From assembly GCF_030913635.1 (NCBI RefSeq), contig NZ_CP133188.1, positions 3,286,001 to 3,350,000 of the forward strand: a stretch of DNA of 64,000 bases, in the 5' to 3' direction. The position numbers and the translations under genes are program-made. The stretch comes from Sedimentibacter sp. MB35-C1 (GTDB lineage: Bacteria > Bacillota > Clostridia > Tissierellales > Sedimentibacteraceae). The notes under the pieces are model-generated. The model did not search any database. It was not told the DNA's origin and worked only from the letters and a program-made list of their open reading frames with translations. Shown here in pieces: positions 34,270-43,508 of the stretch (positions within the stretch are counted from its first letter, which is position 1; the number at the start of each line of letters is the position of its first letter).

Positions 34270-35175
34270 ATGACTACAGAAGAATCACATTTAGCATATA
34301 AAATATCTTTACAGAGTATGATTATAAATCTATTACTATTTGTTTTTAAAGGCTTGTTTGGATTCTTAATTTCTTCCACAAGTTTGATTTGTGATGCAAT
34401 TCATTCGCTAACTGATATTTTCAGTACATTTGTCGTTTTACTTGGAATAAAATTTTCTAATAAACCCGCTGATAAAAGTCACCCCTATGGACATGAAAAA
34501 ATTGAATGCATAATAGCATTTTTATTAGGAATTATGCTTTTTGTAATTGGAGGCAGGATTGGATGGGATGGATTTCAAAAGTTGCTTCATCCTGTGGAAA
34601 CACTTAAACAGAATTTGTTGCTCAATACATCCGCTATTATTATAGCTGCAATTTCTATAGGGACCAAAGAATGGATGTATCACTTTACCATAAAATGCGC
34701 CCAAAAAATAAATTCATCTTCAATGGTGGCTGACGCTTGGCACCACAGAACTGATGCCTTATCATCTGTAGGCAGCTTAATTGGAATTATAGGAATTCGT
34801 TTAGGCTATCCTGCGGTAGATGCAATTGCCTGCCTAATTATTTCTCTTTTTATATTTAAAGCTGCTTTTGAAATCTGTGTAGATGCTTGTAAAAAGGTAA
34901 TAGATACTTCGTGCTCTTCTGAAATAATATCTACAATAGAGGAGATTATTAACATCAATAAAGAGGTATTGGCTATTGATGTTATTAAGACACGTCAATA
35001 TGGTTCAAAAATATATGTTGATTTGGAAATAACGTTAAACAAAGATACTAGCTTTGTGCATTCCCATAATGTTGCCCATTCCATTCATAACGAAATCGAG
35101 AAAAATATTGCTGGAGTTAAACACTGCATGATTCATGTAAACCCATCAAAACTTATCAATCATCACCATATATAA
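34270..35175 (+). CDS. Cation diffusion facilitator (CDF) family transporter
   Basis: A 301-residue CDF protein with six membrane helices in the first 200 residues, metal-site motifs DAIHSLTD and DAWHHRTDALSS, the HPYGHEKIE loop and a C-terminal cytoplasmic domain. It exports a divalent metal (Zn, Mn, Fe or Co) against protons. The start is placed at ATG 34270 behind AGGTGG; an upstream TTG at 34234 lacks a ribosome site. Confidence 0.9.
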   Translation: MTTEESHLAYKISLQSMIINLLLFVFKGLFGFLISSTSLICDAIHSLTDIFSTFVVLLGIKFSNKPADKSHPYGHEKIECIIAFLLGIMLFVIGGRIGWDGFQKLLHPVETLKQNLLLNTSAIIIAAISIGTKEWMYHFTIKCAQKINSSSMVADAWHHRTDALSSVGSLIGIIGIRLGYPAVDAIACLIISLFIFKAAFEICVDACKKVIDTSCSSEIISTIEEIININKEVLAIDVIKTRQYGSKIYVDLEITLNKDTSFVHSHNVAHSIHNEIEKNIAGVKHCMIHVNPSKLINHHHI

Positions 35176-35182
35176 TTTGGTA

Positions 35183-37150
35183 TTAATTAATCGTATGCAT
35201 GTACTTCTCTGCTTCATACCACGGCACAGTATAAGAAGTTCCCTTTGTACAAAAAACAGACGTTGATGTATTCTCTACATCTCTTTCTTTGTCATATCCT
35301 ATTTTATTTATTACTTCAATTGAATTTTCGCACAAGTCATATCCATCATACATTAGGCTCATGCTTCCTGTACCCTTAGTAAATGACATTAGCTCTATAC
35401 TGTAATCCATAAAAGATTCCACAGGCCCTCTTCCTTTTATATAAACATTTCCACAATTAAGAACTGGTGGTTCACAATTGCCCCTTAATTTGTGTATATC
35501 AGACATAATTTTTCCCATATAAGTTTCTTCAGCATAAATCTCAAAACTGTAAAATGGCTCTAATAAAATAGATTCTGCTTTTTCTAAACCTTGCCTTATT
35601 GCTCTATAGGTAGCTTCTCTAAAATCGCCGCCCTCAGTATGTTTAATATGAGAACGTCCATCCATTAAAATTATTTTTATGTCCGTTATTGGAGAACCGG
35701 TCAGCACTCCTTTATGGACTCTTTCAAATGTATGATTCTCTATTGTATTTTGATAATTTAGAATCAAGTTGTCAACGTGGCACTGACTCTCATAGGTGAT
35801 TCCACTGCCGCGGGCAGTTGGTACCAGATCTAGCTGCACTTCTGCATAATGGCGAAGTGGTTCAAAATGCCCATACCCCGTTACCGCTGATAATATTGTT
35901 TCTCTGTATTCAACCTGCGGTTTTTCAAAACCAACTGATATCCCAAACCTAGACTTCATAACATTTTCTAATATCTCAAGCTGAATCCTTCCCATTATAC
36001 TAATTAATATATCTTCCGTTTCCTCTCTATAGGTAACTGATAACGCCGGATCTTCAGATTCTAATATTCGCAGTTTTTCCATCAATATTGTTACATCTGT
36101 TTTATCTAATATGTTTACCTTCGACTTAAGAGCTGCAGTCAAGTGAAAATTACTAGCTTGCTCTATTATTGTTTCACCTGAAATTATCATCGTACCACAT
36201 ACAGGAGATTTGAAGCCTACAACAGCAAATACGTCTCCTGCTGATATTTCATTTTTAGTTTCATATTTTTTACCATTATATACTCTTATTTCATTTACTT
36301 TTTCAGATGAAGCTTGGCCATCTTTTATGAATGTAAATTCATCCTTAATGCGCAATTTCCCTGATAGCGCCTTTATAAAAGTAAGTCGTATTCCCTTATC
36401 ATCATGGCGTATCTTATAGACCTTTCCAACAAAATTGTTGTCTTCTTTCTCTTGATATTCAGTTTTAGTCAGCTTAGAAAATACTTCTAAAAAATTATCT
36501 ATTCCAATCCCCTTTAAGGCAGAGCCTGCCATTAGAGGAAAGCAAATTCTCTTTTTTATTATATTGATAGCAGCTACTATTAAGTCTTCTGAATTATAAT
36601 TTTCTTGCAAATAAGATTCTAAAAAATTATCGTCTCTGTCTGCTACAAATTCAGCGGTGCATTGATTATTTATATCCTTAACTGAATTAAGATATAGTAT
36701 ATCACAAGTAAGCTTGTCTTTAATGTCAGCTATTATTCCTTGCAGATTAAAACTATCTATATCAGCTTTATTAATAAAAATAAAAGTAGGAATATTGTAT
36801 GAATTTAATAAGTTAAATAATGTCGTAGTGTGAGCTTGAACGCCCGAGCTCCCGCTTATTATTAAAATTGCGTAATCAAGGGCAGACATAGATCGTTCAG
36901 TCTCTGCCGAGAAATCCATATGTCCGGGGGTATCTATGATATAATAGGTATCATTATTAAATTGAAAAATACCTTGATCAGAAAAAATCGTAATTCCCCT
37001 GCTCTGTTCTATTTCGTCGGTATCCATGCTTGAAGTTTTATGATCAACTCTTCCTAAATTTCGTATACTGCCTGTATTATAAAGAAGTTGTTCTGTGAAA
37101 GTAGTCTTCCCTGCATCCACATGAGCAAAAATCCCTATTGTTTTTTTCAT
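35183..37150 (-). CDS. TetM/EF-G-like ribosomal-protection-type GTPase
   Basis: A 655-residue translational GTPase with G1 AHVDAGKTT, G3 DTPGHMDF and G4 NKAD, EF-G-type domains II-V following. Length and the N-terminus IGIFAHVDAGKTTFTEQLL match tetracycline ribosomal-protection proteins (TetM, TetB(P)) rather than housekeeping EF-G. Many clostridial homologues have never been shown to confer resistance. Start at ATG 37150 with AAAGGAG upstream. I see no TetM-type leader peptide upstream. Confidence 0.82.
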   Translation of the reverse strand: MKKTIGIFAHVDAGKTTFTEQLLYNTGSIRNLGRVDHKTSSMDTDEIEQSRGITIFSDQGIFQFNNDTYYIIDTPGHMDFSAETERSMSALDYAILIISGSSGVQAHTTTLFNLLNSYNIPTFIFINKADIDSFNLQGIIADIKDKLTCDILYLNSVKDINNQCTAEFVADRDDNFLESYLQENYNSEDLIVAAINIIKKRICFPLMAGSALKGIGIDNFLEVFSKLTKTEYQEKEDNNFVGKVYKIRHDDKGIRLTFIKALSGKLRIKDEFTFIKDGQASSEKVNEIRVYNGKKYETKNEISAGDVFAVVGFKSPVCGTMIISGETIIEQASNFHLTAALKSKVNILDKTDVTILMEKLRILESEDPALSVTYREETEDILISIMGRIQLEILENVMKSRFGISVGFEKPQVEYRETILSAVTGYGHFEPLRHYAEVQLDLVPTARGSGITYESQCHVDNLILNYQNTIENHTFERVHKGVLTGSPITDIKIILMDGRSHIKHTEGGDFREATYRAIRQGLEKAESILLEPFYSFEIYAEETYMGKIMSDIHKLRGNCEPPVLNCGNVYIKGRGPVESFMDYSIELMSFTKGTGSMSLMYDGYDLCENSIEVINKIGYDKERDVENTSTSVFCTKGTSYTVPWYEAEKYMHTIN

Positions 37151-37232
37151 AGTAACTCCTTTTTTCATCTGATATATCATTTTACAACATGTTTATAAAC
37201 AATTCAATTTAATTCTAGCCCCAATTCAACTC

Positions 37233-37271
37233 AAAAAGATGACTCCTGTTGAACACAGAAATCATCTTTTT
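37233..37271 (-). terminator. Terminator of the kbl-tdh operon
   Basis: AAAAAGATGA and TCATCTTTTT pair around a 19-base loop, about 150 bases past the kbl stop and before the GTPase gene. Confidence 0.7.
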
Positions 37272-37418
37272 TATTATGCCTAGACTTTTTAAAATGTTAT
37301 TGACAAAAGACGCGTTTTATTCCTACAGCAAACAGTTTTCATTATTTACACTATCTGCAATAAGAAAGTATCTAACGGCTGTTGACAAATTTGTATCCTT
37401 TTTATAAAAGTTATATAA

Positions 37419-38600
37419 TTATTTTATAACTCTCATTGCTTTTGCTATTTTCTCAATATTGTCAATGCAATAGTCTAATTGTTGCTTCGTATGATTTGCC
37501 GTTATAATACAGCGTACGCGAGCTTTTCCTTTTGGTACTACGGGGAAAACAATAGATGACGCTAAAATATTACATTCCTTAAGTTTTTGGCTAAAGTTTT
37601 TTGCCTTTTCCTCATCACCAATCATTATTGGAATAATAGGAGTTTTGCTATTACCAATATTAATTCCTCGTTTAGTTAACCCATCTTTAAAATAATTTGT
37701 ATTTTCCCATAGTATATTATTAATATCCTCTGATTTTTCAAGTAGTTCTATTACCTTAATTGATGCAGCTATTGCACTTGCCGGAATAGAAGTACTAAAT
37801 AAAATTGGTCTTGAGTTTCTCTCAAGCCAGTTTTTCATTAAATTTGATCCAACAATATACCCACCTACAGCAGGAATCGCCTTAGATAATGTTCCTACTG
37901 TAAAATCAATTTTACCGGTTAAGCCAAAGTGATCAGCGACACCTCGACCTTTCTTCCCCAAAATTCCCGTACCATGAGCATCATCAACATAAAGTAAAGA
38001 GTCATATTTTTCCGCTAAAAATGTCATGTCCTGTAATGGAGCAATATCACCATCCATACTAAATACAGAATCTGTTGCAATTAAAACATTTTTATATTTT
38101 GCACGATTTTCTTTTAACTTTTTTTCTAAGTCTTCCATATCCATATGGCGTATTATTATTTTATTTGCCTTGCTAAACCTAGTTCCATCAATAATACTAG
38201 CGTGATTAAGTTCATCGGATATAATCAAATCACCCTCACCAGCAATTATTGGTATGGAGCCCAAATTTACTGTAAATCCCGATTGAAAAACCAGTGCTGC
38301 TTCTTCGTTTTTAAATTTTGCCAATTTTAGCTCTAATTCTTCGTATAAGTCTGTATTTCCTATAATATTTCTTGCTGAGGATGCACCAACACCGTATTTT
38401 TCGATTGCTTGAATAGCTGCTGCTTTTACCTCAGGATGATCAACCAATCCTAAATAATTATTTGAACTTAAGTTAATCGTTTTTTTACCGTCCAACACAA
38501 TTTCTGCACCATTTGCACTTTGAAGAACTGGCAACGGCTTATACATCCCTTTCGCTTTGCTTTCCTCAATTTCTTTCAAAAATAATTTTTGGCTAAACAT
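37419..38600 (-). CDS. kbl: Glycine C-acetyltransferase (2-amino-3-ketobutyrate CoA ligase)
   Basis: A 393-residue alpha-oxoamine synthase. It has SSNNYLGLVDHP, the YVDDAHGTG cofactor motif and the PLP lysine in GTLSKAIPAVGGY. With threonine dehydrogenase it converts 2-amino-3-ketobutyrate plus CoA to glycine and acetyl-CoA. Directly follows tdh on the same strand (34-base gap), which fixes the function against other family members. GGAGG upstream. Confidence 0.92.
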   Translation of the reverse strand: MFSQKLFLKEIEESKAKGMYKPLPVLQSANGAEIVLDGKKTINLSSNNYLGLVDHPEVKAAAIQAIEKYGVGASSARNIIGNTDLYEELELKLAKFKNEEAALVFQSGFTVNLGSIPIIAGEGDLIISDELNHASIIDGTRFSKANKIIIRHMDMEDLEKKLKENRAKYKNVLIATDSVFSMDGDIAPLQDMTFLAEKYDSLLYVDDAHGTGILGKKGRGVADHFGLTGKIDFTVGTLSKAIPAVGGYIVGSNLMKNWLERNSRPILFSTSIPASAIAASIKVIELLEKSEDINNILWENTNYFKDGLTKRGINIGNSKTPIIPIMIGDEEKAKNFSQKLKECNILASSIVFPVVPKGKARVRCIITANHTKQQLDYCIDNIEKIAKAMRVIK

Positions 38601-38634
38601 TTATATAATTTACCTCCGTATATATAACGAGCAT

Positions 38635-39705
38635 TTATTTGCTGTATTTATTAAATATCTCGTTATCTGGATATAGTGCAATTTTACCACTATTACCTTT
38701 TTGCATCAAATCAAATGCTTCTTCGAAATCTTCAAGTTTAAATCTATGAGTAACTGCTGGCATAATATTAAAGTCTTTAGATTCTAGTATTCCTTTAACT
38801 TGGTACCATGTCTCAAACAGCCGTCTCCCAACAATCCCTTTTATTGTAATGCCCTTAAAAATTACATCATTTGCAATATCCAGTGATATTTCTTCACTTG
38901 CTAATCCTAAAAGGGAAATTCTGCCGCCAGGTTTTACATACTTTAATGCTTGTTTTAGTGCAATTGGATTGCCTGACATCTCTGCAACAATATCTACACC
39001 TTGTCCATCAGTAACTTCTTTTATAGCTTTTATTGGATCATCTTTAAGCGGGTTAATAACTATATCTGCACCAAGCTTGTAAGCTAACTTAGCTCGATAT
39101 TCGTTTGGCTCCACAGCAATTAGTGTTTTAACTCCAGCTACTTTTGCTACAGGAATTGCTAATGCTCCTACAGGGCCACATCCTACAATAGAAATTGATT
39201 TTCCTACTGTATCTCCAGATAAAATCGTGTGTACCGCATTGCCAAGAGGTTCTTGAATTGCTAAATATGCAGGATCCACATCTAATGTATTTTTCCATGC
39301 GCTTGCTTCAGGTATTGCAACATATTCGGCAAAAACGCCATTAACATTAATCCCTAGTATGACAGTGTTGGGACAAATATGCGCTTGGTTTGTCCTGCAT
39401 TGTTCACAATGCCCACACACAAAATGAGTTTCCGAGGATACAATATCACCTACATTCAACGTTGTAACATCAGAACCCAGCTCAACAACTTCTCCTGAGA
39501 ATTCATGCCCGATAGTAACAGGCGGATTCACTTTACTTTGTGACCATTTATCCCACTGATATATGTGCAAATCAGACCCACAAATTGATGCTGCATGTAC
39601 TTTTACTAAAACTTCTTTAGGCCCTATTTTAGGAATATCTACCTCCTTCAATTCTGCTCCAGGTGCAGCCTTTGTCTTAACAATAGCTTTCATTTTTCCT
39701 TTCAT
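38635..39705 (-). CDS. tdh: L-threonine 3-dehydrogenase
   Basis: A zinc-type medium-chain dehydrogenase of about 356 residues: catalytic Zn ligands in ASICGSDLHIY and GHEFSGEV, structural Zn cysteines CGHCEQCRTNQAHIC, NAD Rossmann VGCGPVGALAIPVA. The WDKWSQ insert is characteristic of Tdh. It oxidises threonine to 2-amino-3-ketobutyrate for the following Kbl. Start ATG 39705, nine bases after AGGAG. Confidence 0.9.
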   Translation of the reverse strand: MKGKMKAIVKTKAAPGAELKEVDIPKIGPKEVLVKVHAASICGSDLHIYQWDKWSQSKVNPPVTIGHEFSGEVVELGSDVTTLNVGDIVSSETHFVCGHCEQCRTNQAHICPNTVILGINVNGVFAEYVAIPEASAWKNTLDVDPAYLAIQEPLGNAVHTILSGDTVGKSISIVGCGPVGALAIPVAKVAGVKTLIAVEPNEYRAKLAYKLGADIVINPLKDDPIKAIKEVTDGQGVDIVAEMSGNPIALKQALKYVKPGGRISLLGLASEEISLDIANDVIFKGITIKGIVGRRLFETWYQVKGILESKDFNIMPAVTHRFKLEDFEEAFDLMQKGNSGKIALYPDNEIFNKYSK

Positions 39706-39740
39706 TTTTTTCAACTCCTATTTTATTTACATTATTTTTT

Positions 39741-41222
39741 TTATTTACATAATTCTTTTTTCGAATTTACTTTTGACGGTTTGCCGTCCTCTCCAATATA
39801 TTTTAAGTCCCAACTAGTTAGAGCTGCAAACAGCATTACAAGCACTAATATCCATCCGTGAAAAGCTAAATACCAAATTTCCCCCGGTGTTACACTTGTT
39901 AAAAAAGGATATTTATCCAACATACCATTTACTACTGTAGTCGCTAAAAGTACTCCACCGCTCCAAGGTAGAATAAATCCTCCTGCTGCAGTAATCGCAT
40001 CTAACATATTAGCTCTACGATAGGGATGTATATTAAATCTTTTACCAATGCTTTTTACAAATGGTGCAGCTGTAATCTCTGCGGCCGCATTAACGCTCAT
40101 CAATGCATTTAGAATAGAAACTATAGTCCAAATTGCCAACTCTGCCTTTTTAACTGAACTTCCCACTTTCTTTAATATAGCTTCTTCCATTAATCTCATA
40201 AGGTTTCCTGCAGTTATTAAATAGCCACATGACATGATTAATAATAACAGCACACACATATGCAAGTAACCACTAACACCATCAACTACAGCCCCAACTA
40301 ATGTTCCATTTGAAACATCGAACCACAGGATGTCTTCCATTGTACCAAAACCTGCAACCAATATAATAATTATTGCAGTGACGATTCCCCACGAAATTGA
40401 AACAATAAGGTTTTTTCCGCGGAAAGCCAACAATAGTACAAGTGCAAAAGGAAATAGTAATAAAAGTCCTTTTGGATTAATATATTCATTAATCATTTCT
40501 AATGAATTAGCGTCTGCAATAACCCCTGTTTTAGAGCTGCCAAATATAAAAAACAAAATTATTGCAAAAAAAGCTGCTACAATAGAATATTTAAACCTAG
40601 TTCGAACAACGCCCATAATATCTGTATCTTGCGTTGCAGCTGAAATAATAGTCGTATCTGATACAGGTGCGAGATTGTCTCCAAATGCTGAACCACTTAA
40701 TATAGCGCCAAGAAGAACTAAAGGATGTGAACCCATTAAAACACCTGCCGGATACATTAACATAGTGAACGCAACTAAAGTACCATATCCAGTACCTACA
40801 GCTGTTCCAAATAACGCTGCTAATATAAATGTTAATACGGTAAAAACAGACCCACTTACTCCTGTTGAAACGCCTGCCCATACCAATCCATCTACCAAGC
40901 CACCCACTTGTAACACCGCTGCAAAAATTCCAGCCCAAAACCATGCAATAATGGCTACAGCTGCAACTGACTGAGTCATTCCTTCAGTAACAGCCTTTAA
41001 ATATTTTTCGGCAGAACTTTTACAAATAAGCAATCCTAAGCCTAAACCAATTACAGCTCCAATTATTAAACTCTGTTCATTAGCAATATTCTTAAAACTA
41101 CAAACGATTGCCCATACGATGAAAAATAACATTGGGATAGCTGATCCAACGGGACCAAATCTAAATTCTAAATTTGTTATCTTTCTTCCGTCGTCATACA
41201 TAATATTACCATTACTCTCCAT
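39741..41222 (-). CDS. NhaC-family transporter of the threonine operon
   Basis: A 493-residue membrane protein with about 11-12 helices and NhaC blocks GTAVGTGYGTLVAFTMLM and GSAFGDNLAPVSDTTIISA. It is the first gene before tdh-kbl (36-base gap), so it probably imports threonine or exports glycine in exchange for an ion rather than acting as a simple Na+/H+ antiporter. Only distantly similar to the NhaC protein at 24265. GGAGG upstream of ATG 41222. Confidence 0.88.
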   Translation of the reverse strand: MESNGNIMYDDGRKITNLEFRFGPVGSAIPMLFFIVWAIVCSFKNIANEQSLIIGAVIGLGLGLLICKSSAEKYLKAVTEGMTQSVAAVAIIAWFWAGIFAAVLQVGGLVDGLVWAGVSTGVSGSVFTVLTFILAALFGTAVGTGYGTLVAFTMLMYPAGVLMGSHPLVLLGAILSGSAFGDNLAPVSDTTIISAATQDTDIMGVVRTRFKYSIVAAFFAIILFFIFGSSKTGVIADANSLEMINEYINPKGLLLLFPFALVLLLAFRGKNLIVSISWGIVTAIIIILVAGFGTMEDILWFDVSNGTLVGAVVDGVSGYLHMCVLLLLIMSCGYLITAGNLMRLMEEAILKKVGSSVKKAELAIWTIVSILNALMSVNAAAEITAAPFVKSIGKRFNIHPYRRANMLDAITAAGGFILPWSGGVLLATTVVNGMLDKYPFLTSVTPGEIWYLAFHGWILVLVMLFAALTSWDLKYIGEDGKPSKVNSKKELCK

Positions 41223-41433
41223 TATGTTTCCTCCATATTATTAAAATGTTGATATACTACGTAGATATCTTATTGCATTTCAATTATATCAACCACTTAG
41301 TTTTTTTCAATCTACTATATTAACCTTATTCTATCTAAATCACTCTAATCCATGGTATGTTATTGTAATTCAGCTTAAACTTCTTACATAAATAAAACTA
41401 TATGTACCTTGGAAATTCAATATTTAACAAAAC

Positions 41434-41455
41434 AAAGACACCCTGAGGTGTCTTT
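41434..41455. terminator. Terminator downstream of the heme/cytochrome operon
   Basis: AAAGACACC CTGA GGTGTCTTT is a perfect 9-bp stem followed by T-rich DNA, 28 bases beyond the Staygreen-like stop. It ends the operon read from 46.5 kb. Confidence 0.82.
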
Positions 41456-41482
41456 ATTTGATGGTCTATAAAAATACTGAAC

Positions 41483-41908
41483 TTATTTTAAATAATCGCT
41501 TACATTTCCTCTGTATTCTACAAATTTTTTTGAATCAGAAATATATCTTACATTTACGTTACTTTCTGCGCAGTTATTTTTTAGTATGTAATCCTTATCA
41601 CCGTTAACAATTGCAGTAATTGCTCTTACAATGTGAGATTTGAATTTTTCATATCTTTCTTGTAATGTAAGTAAGCTGTGTTCTGAATATAAATTACATG
41701 TAATTTGGAGTTCAAATTTACAATTTTCTTTAATCCATCTTCCTTCCACTTCGTCTCTGCACTTGCTAAGTCTATCTTTGTCTATTTGGTTGCCTATAAA
41801 TAAAATTCTTTGTCCAGTATAATCCGAATGAGTCAGCGTATATACTCTGTCAGCCATATTTTCATATTCAGCATTAAGCTGATAATCTACTGTCAGTTTG
41901 GTAAGCAT
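41483..41908 (-). CDS. Staygreen-family protein (putative metallo-tetrapyrrole dechelatase)
   Basis: A 141-residue protein. The signature RVYTLTHSDYTGQRILFIG, then CRDEVEGRWIKEN, then the C-terminal VRYISDSKKFVEYRG closely follow plant SGR (RTYTLTHSDIT, RDEVVAEWKK, VYFHSN…VECWG). Plant SGR removes Mg from chlorophyll a; bacterial homologues exist and are known dechelatases in some cases. Here it is the last gene of an operon with a radical-SAM heme synthase and cytochrome c maturation genes, overlapping the S-component-like gene by 16 bases, so the natural substrate is more likely a metalloporphyrin or heme precursor. The substrate is inference. Confidence 0.78.
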   Translation of the reverse strand: MLTKLTVDYQLNAEYENMADRVYTLTHSDYTGQRILFIGNQIDKDRLSKCRDEVEGRWIKENCKFELQITCNLYSEHSLLTLQERYEKFKSHIVRAITAIVNGDKDYILKNNCAESNVNVRYISDSKKFVEYRGNVSDYLK

Positions 41909-42429
41909 TTACTAAGCCTCGTCTGATACAGCTTCATTGCAAAGAATGCTCCTATGGCTCCGGCTCCATAAACTGATACAGCGCTTATAACCACGGCTAC
42001 AGTTCCTCCAAAGCTATACAAGGAACTTTTTATGAAGAAGGTTGTCATTATAAAGGTTGCAATAATTCCGCATACTGAATAAATAGGTGCAAAAATTGCA
42101 ATCTTAGTATCAGATTTAAAATCTCTAAGGATAATACTAATAATTATATCAGCCACAATTCCTCCTGCTGCTATTGAGATTGTTGCAAAGATTGACATTC
42201 TTGCCATCATGAAGCCATACGCAACCGCAAACAAAGATACTGCTACCGGTTTTCTTACTTTGTACAACATCATTGCTATGATAAAACTAAAGAACGGTGC
42301 ATTGATAACACCTCGGGAAAACGGAAGAATTTTATGGAATACTCCAACAACTTTTCCCAAAACCACAGCAATCGCTACACACATTGCAATTGTAGCTAAA
42401 TCTTTTACATTTAACATTTTATATTTCAT
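41893..42429 (-). CDS. ECF-transporter S-component-like membrane protein
   Basis: A 178-residue protein with about six hydrophobic helices (AMCVAIAVVLGKVVGVFH, FFSFIIAMMLY, FATISIAAGGIVADIIIS) and the small-residue-rich pattern of ECF substrate-binding subunits (MptD/HtsT-like). No energising ATPases are adjacent. Its start overlaps the radical-SAM gene by 11 bases and its end overlaps the Staygreen-like gene, so it probably captures a tetrapyrrole precursor or cofactor for this pathway. Substrate is inferred from neighbours. Confidence 0.65.
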   Translation of the reverse strand: MKYKMLNVKDLATIAMCVAIAVVLGKVVGVFHKILPFSRGVINAPFFSFIIAMMLYKVRKPVAVSLFAVAYGFMMARMSIFATISIAAGGIVADIIISIILRDFKSDTKIAIFAPIYSVCGIIATFIMTTFFIKSSLYSFGGTVAVVISAVSVYGAGAIGAFFAMKLYQTRLSKCLPN

Positions 42430-43429
42430 TTACGCCTCCTGATAATAGACAATATGGGTCTTCTTCCAACCAGTCTCCGGTATTGCTGAAAGCTCTTGCT
42501 CTACAGCCTCCACAGATATTTATATATTGGCAATGACCGCATTGTCCTTTATAGTTTTTATAATCTCTTAATTTATTAAAAATTTCATTGTTTTCCCAAA
42601 TATAATCAAATGTATCTTCTCTTATGCTTGCAACCTTTACCGGTGCATAGGGGCATATATGCACGTCTCCGTTAGGCAGTATTGAGCAGTAACTTACACC
42701 TGCAATACATCCTCTGGTAGTATTTTTTAATGACTCAATACCCCTTAACAATGATTCAACCTTATATTGGGGGGCACATGTAGGTTTAACCAGCATGTCA
42801 AGCTCTAAATCCTTATCAATAATTCTATTGATTGCTTTTTTGTATTCTTTAATATCCAACGAAGCTTCCTTTATATTTTTACCTCTTCCTGTGTCAACCA
42901 AAAATAACATGTGACTTGATGCAGCTCCTAAATTTGAAGCAAAATCCGCAATATTTTCTATTTCTTCTAAATTCTGTTTTGTAACAGTACAGTTTAATTG
43001 AACTCTTATCCCTGCTTCTACACAATTATTTACACCTTCTATAGCTTTTTGGAAAGCTGTGTTGGAACCTCTAAACCTATTGTGTTTTTCAGGGTCTAAA
43101 CTGTCTATGCTTATTGCAATGGCGCTTAAGCCGCTACCTTTAAGTTTTTCTGCCTTTTCTTTGTCAATAAGAGTTCCGTTGCTGCCCATAAGTATAGTCA
43201 TGCCTATGGACTTGGCATAGCTTATAAGTTCAAATATATCATCTCTTATCATTGGTTCTCCACCGCTTAAAACTATAACTTTCATTCCGGCTTTAACCAT
43301 TTGGTCCAAGAGTTTTTTTCCTTCATCAGTCGATAGTTCATCATCCATCTTTTCCGGTCCTGATTCCCTGTAACAATGCTTGCAATATAAATTACACTTT
43401 TTTGTTGTATTCCAGGATATATGATTCAT
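42419..43429 (-). CDS. ahbD: AhbD/NirJ-like radical SAM heme-biosynthesis protein
   Basis: A 336-residue radical SAM/SPASM enzyme: cluster motif CNLYCKHCY, glycine motif LSGGEPMIRDD, the AhbD/NirJ block DTGRGKNI, KPTCAPQY, and the C-terminal SPASM ligands GCIAGVSYCSILPNGDV, CGHCQYINICGGCRARAF. AhbD oxidatively decarboxylates Fe-coproporphyrin III to heme b in the siroheme-dependent route; NirJ makes related changes for heme d1. Next to ccsB/resB, heme b supply for cytochrome c is the best reading. AGGAGG-type site upstream. Confidence 0.82.
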   Translation of the reverse strand: MNHISWNTTKKCNLYCKHCYRESGPEKMDDELSTDEGKKLLDQMVKAGMKVIVLSGGEPMIRDDIFELISYAKSIGMTILMGSNGTLIDKEKAEKLKGSGLSAIAISIDSLDPEKHNRFRGSNTAFQKAIEGVNNCVEAGIRVQLNCTVTKQNLEEIENIADFASNLGAASSHMLFLVDTGRGKNIKEASLDIKEYKKAINRIIDKDLELDMLVKPTCAPQYKVESLLRGIESLKNTTRGCIAGVSYCSILPNGDVHICPYAPVKVASIREDTFDYIWENNEIFNKLRDYKNYKGQCGHCQYINICGGCRARAFSNTGDWLEEDPYCLLSGGVNEI

Positions 43430-43508
43430 GTAATCCTCCTTTTATAGTTATAAATAAGTTTGTCCTTAACATGTTTTAACAGCATAATTCACCTTCTAAC
43501 CAATATTA

